Shown: positions 1-5,200 of the stretch, one piece after another
How the letters are laid out: the number at the start of each line of letters is the position of its first letter
Position numbering within the stretch: position 1 is the stretch's first letter
NCBI GenBank assembly: GCA_030746455.1
Contig: JASLMQ010000129.1
Coordinates: 1-6,569 of the forward strand
Length of the DNA stretch: 6,569 nt
Direction: 5' to 3'
Source of the DNA: Candidatus Latescibacterota bacterium
GTDB taxonomy: Bacteria; Latescibacterota; UBA2968; GCA-2709665
Translations under genes and position numbers: made by a program
Notes under the pieces: generated by a model
Database searches by the model: none
What the model saw: only the letters and a program-made list of their open reading frames with translations
Told to the model about the DNA's origin: nothing

Positions 1-294
1 CAGGACCCAGTCGCCGGTGGCCTCTTCCAGCACGGCATTCCTCGCGAGAGAGAAATCGTCTTCCCACGGAGCCTCGACCACGCGGGCCCCACCCTCGACG
101 GCAACCTGCCGCGTGTCGTCGGTGGAGCCCGTGTCACCCACCACGACTTCGTCGGCCAATCCCTGGATGCTCTCAAGGCACCGAGTGAGGAACTGGGCCT
201 CGTCGCGGGCGATCATGCAGACCGAGAGCTTCTGCGCCCCCAATCTGGCCGCCCCCTTCGGGCGTCTCCCTTTCCGCGATCTCTTCTTCGCCAT
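1..294 (-). CDS. GT2-family glycosyltransferase, N-terminal part (runs off left edge)
   Basis: The first 98 codons of a family 2 glycosyltransferase are present; the gene continues past the left edge. After a very basic N-terminus (about residues 1-22, rich in Lys and Arg) come the GT-A landmarks: LSVCMIARDE (residues 23-32), the nucleotide-binding VVGDTGSTDDT (51-61), and the FSLARN...GDWVL stretch (81-98) that leads to the metal-binding acidic motif just outside the window. This signature is typical of the SunS/WaaE-like branch of GT2, whose members often carry TPRs after the catalytic domain; whether this one does cannot be seen. The ATG at 292-294 is chosen because GGAG lies 4 bases upstream and the GT2 motif starts soon after. 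It follows the GNAT gene by 69 bases on the same strand, so it is probably co-transcribed. The family call is firm; donor and acceptor are unknown. Confidence 0.9.
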   Translation of the reverse strand, partial: MAKKRSRKGRRPKGAARLGAQKLSVCMIARDEAQFLTRCLESIQGLADEVVVGDTGSTDDTRQVAVEGGARVVEAPWEDDFSLARNAVLEEATGDWVL

Positions 295-312
295 CTGACT
301 CCATTCGTCAGA
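294..312 (-). repeat. Small inverted repeat touching the start codon
   Basis: TCTGAC at 294-299 and GTCAGA at 307-312 are perfect 6-base complements with a 7-base loop. In the minus-strand mRNA the hairpin would pair the A of the start codon and hold part of the GGAG ribosome site in the loop and stem. This could dampen initiation, but six pairs is weak and may be chance. Confidence 0.35.
299..303 (-). promoter_or_regulatory. Ribosome binding site of the left-edge glycosyltransferase
   Basis: TGGAG on the minus strand sits 4 bases before the ATG at 292-294. The spacing is slightly short but usable, and it supports this start. Part of it lies in the loop of the small inverted repeat at 294-312. 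Confidence 0.55.
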
Positions 313-322
313 GACCCGGCGT

Positions 323-338
323 CCCACCCGGCGGTGGG
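323..338 (-). repeat. GC-rich hairpin between GNAT and glycosyltransferase genes
   Basis: CCCACC at 323-328 pairs perfectly with GGTGGG at 333-338 around a 4-base loop. No T-run follows on the minus strand, so it does not look like an intrinsic terminator. It could slow polymerase or protect mRNA ends between the two genes. Confidence 0.4.
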
Positions 339-347
339 GGCCCGTCC

Positions 348-361
348 CGATCCGCGGATCG
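348..361. repeat. Perfect 14-base palindrome just after the GNAT stop
   Basis: CGATCCGCGGATCG at 348-361 is its own reverse complement and begins two bases after the GNAT stop codon. It could be a dimeric protein site or a 5-base stem with a CGCG loop. A single palindrome of this length in GC-rich DNA may be chance. Confidence 0.35.
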
Positions 362-363
362 AC

Positions 364-909
364 TCACCGCGGACTCACGTCGTCGGGGTTGATCCTCCCC
401 ATGATAGCCACGTCGATGTATCGGTCTCCTGACCGCAGCGCATCCCTGAGGAGCCCCTCGCGCTCGAACCCGCACGACTCGAGGCATCGGATCATCGCGG
501 TGTTGGCCGCGAAGGGCGTCGAGATCACCTTGTGCATGCCAAGGGTCCCGAAGGCGTGGTCGACCATCAACCCGATGGCCTCCGAGCCATAGCCTCGACG
601 CCAGTGATCTCTCCGCCCGATGGTGATGTGGAGATCGCATCCCCGGTGCGTGGGGTCGATGTTGCGAAGAAGCGAGATCCCGATCGGTTCGCCGGTTTCA
701 TTGGACACACCGAACAGAATGGAGCTCTCGCTCTCCAGGTCCACCTCGATAATCCGGCGGAACTCGGTCTCCGATAGCGGGTTCGGGTCGTCCGACGTCA
801 ACGCGATGATCTCCGGGTCGTTGTACCAGGAAAGCCCCATTTCCCAGAATGGATCCTGGAACGGACCCAGCGTCAAGCGCCGGCCCATTACGGTCACGTC
901 ACTGGCCAT
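364..909 (-). CDS. GNAT-family N-acetyltransferase (RimJ/RimL or PseH-like)
   Basis: A complete 181-residue GNAT protein, the usual length for the family, which transfers acetyl from acetyl-CoA to an amine. The N-terminal RLTLGPFQ...WYNDPEI pattern (residues 11-34) matches the Acetyltransf_3/RimJ-RimL type. The acetyl-CoA pyrophosphate-binding loop is visible as RRGYGSEA (104-111), followed by helix IGLMVDHAF (112-120). The later N136...CLESCGFEREG (142-152) is the usual C-terminal motif, and a D-x-Y-I-D-x-A strand closes the fold. It is cytoplasmic: no signal peptide or membrane segment is seen. ATG at 907-909 lies 2 bases after the TAG of the TPR gene, with GGAGCAGG upstream, so translation is probably coupled. 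In glycan clusters such GNATs often acetylate amino sugars, as PseH does in pseudaminic acid synthesis, but RimJ-like protein acetylation is equally possible from sequence. It stops with TGA at 364-366. Confidence 0.92.
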   Translation of the reverse strand: MASDVTVMGRRLTLGPFQDPFWEMGLSWYNDPEIIALTSDDPNPLSETEFRRIIEVDLESESSILFGVSNETGEPIGISLLRNIDPTHRGCDLHITIGRRDHWRRGYGSEAIGLMVDHAFGTLGMHKVISTPFAANTAMIRCLESCGFEREGLLRDALRSGDRYIDVAIMGRINPDDVSPR

Positions 910-911
910 CG

Positions 912-2048
912 CTAGGCCTGCTCCGATGGGTCCTGCCCACCACCGTCCATCTCCTCCTCCCCGTCGATCGCGTCCCTGAGCCGGGAAACGACCTTCAGGG
1001 CCTCCTCGTGGTCGGGTTCGGCCTCCAGGACCGCCTCCAGTTCCGAGAGCCCGTCGGCCTCTGCCTCGTTCTCCAACAGCAGCACGGCCAGATGGACTCG
1101 GGCATTCAGATCCTCCGGCCGCGACGCGACGTAGTGGCGAAGCATGTTCATCGCCTCGACGGCCTGCCCCAGCTGGGCATAGACCATCGCGACATTGAAA
1201 ACCACGTCCGGGTCGCTGGGAGACAGCTCGGCCGCCCGGTTCAGCTGCTCAAGCGCCGCGTCGAGCTCGCCCGCCTCCCACAGCAGCACGCCCAGGTTGC
1301 TCCGGGTCTCCGCGGAATCGGGATCCAGCGCGATCGACTCCTCGAAGCAGGTCCGGGCCTCGCTGAGGCGTTTGGAGCGGTACAGGCAGCGTCCCAGGTA
1401 GTTCTTCAGCCTTGCGGAATCGGGATGGATCTCGACCAGCCCCTCGAACAGGGCGGCCGCCTCTTCGGGACGATCCTCCTCCAGGAGGGCCGCCGAGAGC
1501 ACCAGGGCGACTTCGAGATAGTCGGGCTTGGCGTCAAGCGCCGCCCGGTAGCAGGCGATGGCCGGCTCCGGTTCTCCGGCGGCCCGGTGTCGATCCCCCG
1601 TCTCCAGACGCTCCACGGCCCGCCGTTCGGCCTCAAGGGCCTCCGTCGGCTCATCCGTGGACCCACAATGGACGAAGGTATCCGCCGCGCACATGGCCTT
1701 CATGGCCTGCTGCCGGAGCCGCCGGGCAAAATCCTCCAGGAACGCCGGCGTCTGGAACCCCCCGTCGAACCCGCCCAGTGCGCTCAACACGTCCGTGCGG
1801 ATCAACACACACGCCGCATCCAGGTAGTCGACCTCCTCGCTCTTGCCCTCCTCACGGAGATGGAGTCGACGAGCGAACTTCTGAAGCTCCTTCTTGGTGC
1901 TCCGGTACTGCGCCTTCGTCCTTTGCGGTCCGGTGGGCACAGGCAATCTCGGTCCTACCATGGCCACTTGCTCGTCCGCATCAAAGTGCGCGGTCAAGTG
2001 GTCGAGCCAGCCCTCTGTCACGATGACGTCGTCCCGGACCAGCGCCAC
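912..2048 (-). CDS. GT2-like C-terminal half with TPR repeats (continuation of the upstream frame)
   Basis: This frame encodes the second half of a GT2-like glycosyltransferase fused to TPRs. From the GTG at 2046-2048 it gives 378 residues, but open codons run back to 2078, where a TGA separates it from the upstream giant gene in the same frame. Ten residues before the GTG (QALERVHGKY) belong to the GT2 fold, so this GTG cuts mid-domain and lacks a convincing ribosome site. Visible GT features: VALVRDD before TEGWLDHL, in the place of the DXD metal-binding region (residues 1-18), YLDAACVLIR (75-84), GGFD (92-95) and an acidic LED (104-106) before a basic helix. Residues about 142-360 hold some six TPR units with the usual A-x-x-x-Y/F and L-DP-D patterns, the last one degenerate; TPRs bind proteins and are common in protein O-glycosylating or multi-enzyme GTs. 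The tail is acidic and Gly-rich. It ends in TAG at 912-914, 2 bases before the GNAT gene. It could be a broken gene fragment, a readthrough extension, or the result of a base error. Confidence 0.8.
   Translation of the reverse strand: MALVRDDVIVTEGWLDHLTAHFDADEQVAMVGPRLPVPTGPQRTKAQYRSTKKELQKFARRLHLREEGKSEEVDYLDAACVLIRTDVLSALGGFDGGFQTPAFLEDFARRLRQQAMKAMCAADTFVHCGSTDEPTEALEAERRAVERLETGDRHRAAGEPEPAIACYRAALDAKPDYLEVALVLSAALLEEDRPEEAAALFEGLVEIHPDSARLKNYLGRCLYRSKRLSEARTCFEESIALDPDSAETRSNLGVLLWEAGELDAALEQLNRAAELSPSDPDVVFNVAMVYAQLGQAVEAMNMLRHYVASRPEDLNARVHLAVLLLENEAEADGLSELEAVLEAEPDHEEALKVVSRLRDAIDGEEEMDGGGQDPSEQA
917..924 (-). promoter_or_regulatory. Ribosome binding site of the GNAT gene
   Basis: GGAGCAGG on the minus strand lies inside the last codons of the TPR-containing frame and ends 7 bases before the GNAT ATG. 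It supports the chosen start and a coupled TAG-CG-ATG gene junction. Confidence 0.6.
969..1625 (-). other. TPR repeat domain
   Basis: About six helix-turn-helix units of 33-35 residues. The clearest read AGEPEPAIACYRAALDAKP, RPEEAAALFEGLVEIHP, RLSEARTCFEESIALDP and ELDAALEQLNRAAELSP, each ending in a Pro-containing turn. This is a protein-binding scaffold; the partner is unknown. Confidence 0.9.
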
Positions 2049-2078
2049 ATACTTGCCATGAACCCGTTCCAGGGCTTG

Positions 2079-2081
2079 TCA
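2079..2081 (-). other. In-frame TGA that splits a GT2-like domain
   Basis: The upstream frame ends ...EEGLVARM-TGA and the same frame goes straight on with QALERVHGKYVALVRDD. Together these read as one GT2 segment. Matched to the first GT2 domain of the same protein (ANNRGAGDARGEFLLFLNND), the TGA falls at the position of the conserved Asn843. The base after the stop is C, a weak termination context in bacteria. A 5-base stem with a 6-base loop (2061-2065 with 2072-2076) starts 2 bases downstream, but it is too small to call a SECIS element. Nonsense mutation, sequence error and readthrough are all open. Confidence 0.85.
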
Positions 2082-2219
2082 CATCCGCGCCACGAGCCCT
2101 TCCTCGCCTGGCGGGACCTCTCCGAGTCGCAGGTCCAGATCCGAGTAGCGCTCGAGCGCCGCGACGGCCGACTCCCGATCTCCCGTGTCCCCCGACGGCA
2201 TCAGGATCACGTCGACCGG
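2079..2219 (-). other. Abnormal N-terminal half of the second GT2-like domain
   Basis: VDVILMPSG (from residue 1448) looks like the first strand of a GT2 fold, but the usual D-N-G-S-x-D nucleotide-binding motif is absent. Only about 45 residues separate this strand from the TGA, against about 72 between the same points in the intact GT2 domain of this protein. The fold seems shortened by roughly 27 residues, so this domain is probably degenerate or inactive. Confidence 0.6.
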
Positions 2220-5200
2220 TGGCTCGGCTGCTCCCCCCGAGGCGTCCGTCCCGGATTCCCCGGCGTCGACCGTGGGCCCGGCCGCCGTCGCCCGAGCCGC
2301 ATCCCTCTTGATCGGCTTCTTGAGGAGGTCGCGCAGCCGATCGATCACCCGCTCGGCCGACTTCTCCCACGTGAGGTGCGTGCGCACGTAGGCGCTGGCC
2401 TTCTCGCCCTTCTGACGCGCCGCATCCGGATCTTCCACAACCGCCCTCATCTGAGCGGCAAGGCCGTCCACATCCGGCTCCAGGAGCCACGCCTGTCCGG
2501 CCGTTTCCTCCTCATACTTGACCCTTCGCCTTGCGGCCGAGACGAAGTAGGCCCGGTCTTCCGCGCAAAAGTCGTCGCAGGCCCCGCCCTGGGTGACGAT
2601 CACGGGCAGCCCACAGGCCATCGCCTCGGCGACGGGGAGCCCGAACCCTTCCCCTCGATAGGGGTGAACCAGGCAATCGCACGCCGTGAACAGGCCGGCC
2701 ATCTGCGAGTCGGTCAGCTCATCCGTGAGGTAGATCACGTCCGGGGCCTCGGGGTCGTCCGCCATCGCGCGGATCGCATCACCCGACGTCTGGCCGCCGT
2801 AGAAGGTGTCATCACCCGTCCCCTTGATCACCAGGCAGACGTCGTCGTCGCGGGTGAACGCGTTCCTGTAGGTCTCCAGAAGCACATCGATCCCCTTGCG
2901 GAAGATCGTCCCTCCGACGAACAGGAATCGGAATCCCTTCTGCGAGGGCAGCTCGATCGGCTCGGCCCCGGGCCGGAAGAGCTCCGTCCGCACCCCGTTG
3001 GGGATCACGTGCACCCGATCGGGGTCAATGCCGCTGTCCACGTAGCACTGCCTTGCATACCGGCTGGGCACCCAGACCTCGTCGAGCCCCTCCTGGATCG
3101 GCCTGACCCACGACAGCGGGATCCGCCCGAACTCCCAGGGCTGCATCATCACCCAGTGGCCCGAAGGGGGCGGCCTGAAGTCCGGCGGCCACCGGTGCCG
3201 CACGTGGAACTGGGCCGGGCCGCTCAGCTCGGCGTCCAGGCGCTCGGATATAGGTCCGTATCGCTCCGGATCGACCTCCGGTCCGAACGAAGCCGGCTCG
3301 AATGGAATCAGCTTGAGCTCGCAGGCACCCGAGCGGATCAGCGCCGACGCAAAGGCCATGTTCACCAGCGACAGGCTGTGGTAGACGAACTGGGTCCCCT
3401 CCCAGCACCCGCGCAGCACCTCGGCCCGCGACACCCCCCCCTCAGGGGCTGCCGCATCACCACCGGGCGACGCTTCAACTCCTTTGTCTGTGGCGACGCT
3501 CCCAGCGGTGAATCGCCCGCTGCTGTCGAACCGTCCCCCCCAACGGTCAACCAGACGTTGCAGGTTGGGTCGGACATGGTCGTAGCGTCCCTCCGAGGTG
3601 CCTTCGTGATGGTCCAGCACCGATGCCGGACAGTACCGGACACGATAGCCCGCGTCGCGCGTCCGAAGACAGAGATCCACGTCCTCCACGCCGTTGAGGT
3701 ATCCCTCGTCGAAGCCGTTCAGACGCTCGAACAGGTCGCGGCGGATCATCAGGCACGCCCCGGTCACCATGTCCAGGTCGCGCGGCTGGCTCACCCGCGG
3801 GTCGTCTGCGTCGACGTTCCTGAACACGTGGTCGGGAAGCCCGTTGATCAGCTCGATGCCAGCGTGCTGGATCCTGCCTGTGGCGGGGTAGAGCAGCTTG
3901 GCGCCGACGATGCCGACCTGAGGATCGGCCTCGATCTCGGACACCAGGGCACTAAGCCAGCCGGGATGGGGGACCGTATCGTTGTTCAGGAACAGCAGGA
4001 ACTCCCCCCGCGCGTCGCCGGCCCCCCTGTTGTTCGCCTTCGCGAAGCCCAGGTTCTCCCCATTGCGGATCACGCCGACCTTGCCGACCTTGCCCTCCAC
4101 CCGATCCAGCAGGTCCACCGTGCCGTCCGAAGAGCCGTTGTCGACCAGGATCAGCTCGCAGGGCACGCCAGCCGTCGTCTGCTCCAGGGCCTCGAGGCAG
4201 GACACGGTGAACTCCACCCGGTTGTACAGGGGCATGATGATACTCACCCGGGGAGGAGTCGACCGGACCGGCGCCGCATCGACCTCGACCTTCCGGCAGA
4301 CCGCCACGTACATATCGTCGTCGTCCAGGACCCGACCGGAAATCGTGCATTGCCCGGGCACCTCCGTCGACTCCGACCAGGCCGTCTGACCCAGGAGGGT
4401 GATTTCGCCGAAGGCGGAGCGCACGGCACTCTCGAACTCGTCCCGCGTCATCCCGTGGCGGCGGGGGCTATCCCACTTCGCCGACACCGCCTTGTTGGGC
4501 GTCGAGATCAAGGCCGTGCCCCCGGGTTTGAGGGCTCGAGCGATCTGTGCCAGGCAGGTGTCGATATCAGAGCGATCGAGATGCTCGATCACCTCGAAGC
4601 ACGTCACTAGGTCATAGGCCTCCGCCTCCATGTCGAACGATCGGAAATCGCCGACATGCCAGGTGATCCGGTCATCGGAATAGGTCTTCTGTGCGAACGC
4701 GATCGCCTCTGTAGACACATCCACCGCATCGACCCGGTCGGCGACCCGGGCGAGAAACTTCGCGCCGTAGCCGGTCCCGCAGCCGGCATCCAGCACCCGT
4801 GCTCCCGTTGCCAGGCCCTGGGCAAGGAGGTAGCGCTTCGCGTGAGGGATGTAGAGCGAGTAGTCCGTTAAACCCGGGACCGTCATCCCGCCGGTCGGCT
4901 CGAGGCCCAGATCGCCGTCGTTCCCGAATCGGGTGATCACGAACGTCCCGTCCTCGTAGTCTGGATCCGACAGCTTTGCACCCAACGCCTGTCCCAGGCC
5001 ATCGCCCAGACGTCGGCGCGCATCCTCTGACACGCCCATAAGGCAATCGGGAAAGGAGAGCAACGAGTCCCCTCTGGCATTGAAGACCCGAAGGCCCTGA
5101 AGCACCATCTGCCGGTCATCGCCTTTCACCGCCACATTCACGGTGTAGTCGGCCCCATCCGAGGGAAGTCGCTCGAAGCTCACCAACTCGATGCGCCAGT

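Noticed and set aside
323..338. Intrinsic terminator after the GNAT gene
   Set aside because: The GC-rich hairpin is followed by mixed sequence with no T-run on the minus strand, so the next gene is probably still co-transcribed.
2046..2048. GTG as a genuine start of a separate GT-TPR gene
   Set aside because: It lies inside a GT2-fold motif that begins upstream, and no ribosome site at a good distance precedes it. Reinitiation here would give only half a glycosyltransferase domain, so it is kept only as a fallback boundary.
2061..2078. Possible selenocysteine insertion element after the in-frame TGA
   Set aside because: Only a 5-base stem with one wobble pair is present, much smaller than known bacterial SECIS hairpins, and GT2 enzymes have no known need for selenocysteine at this position.
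849..4610. A 1,253-codon open frame on the plus strand, antisense to the giant gene
   Set aside because: Its translation is rich in Arg, Pro, His, Leu and Gly with no recognisable domain, while the opposite strand encodes clear methyltransferase, GT and TPR motifs. Long stop-free antisense frames are expected opposite GC-rich genes.
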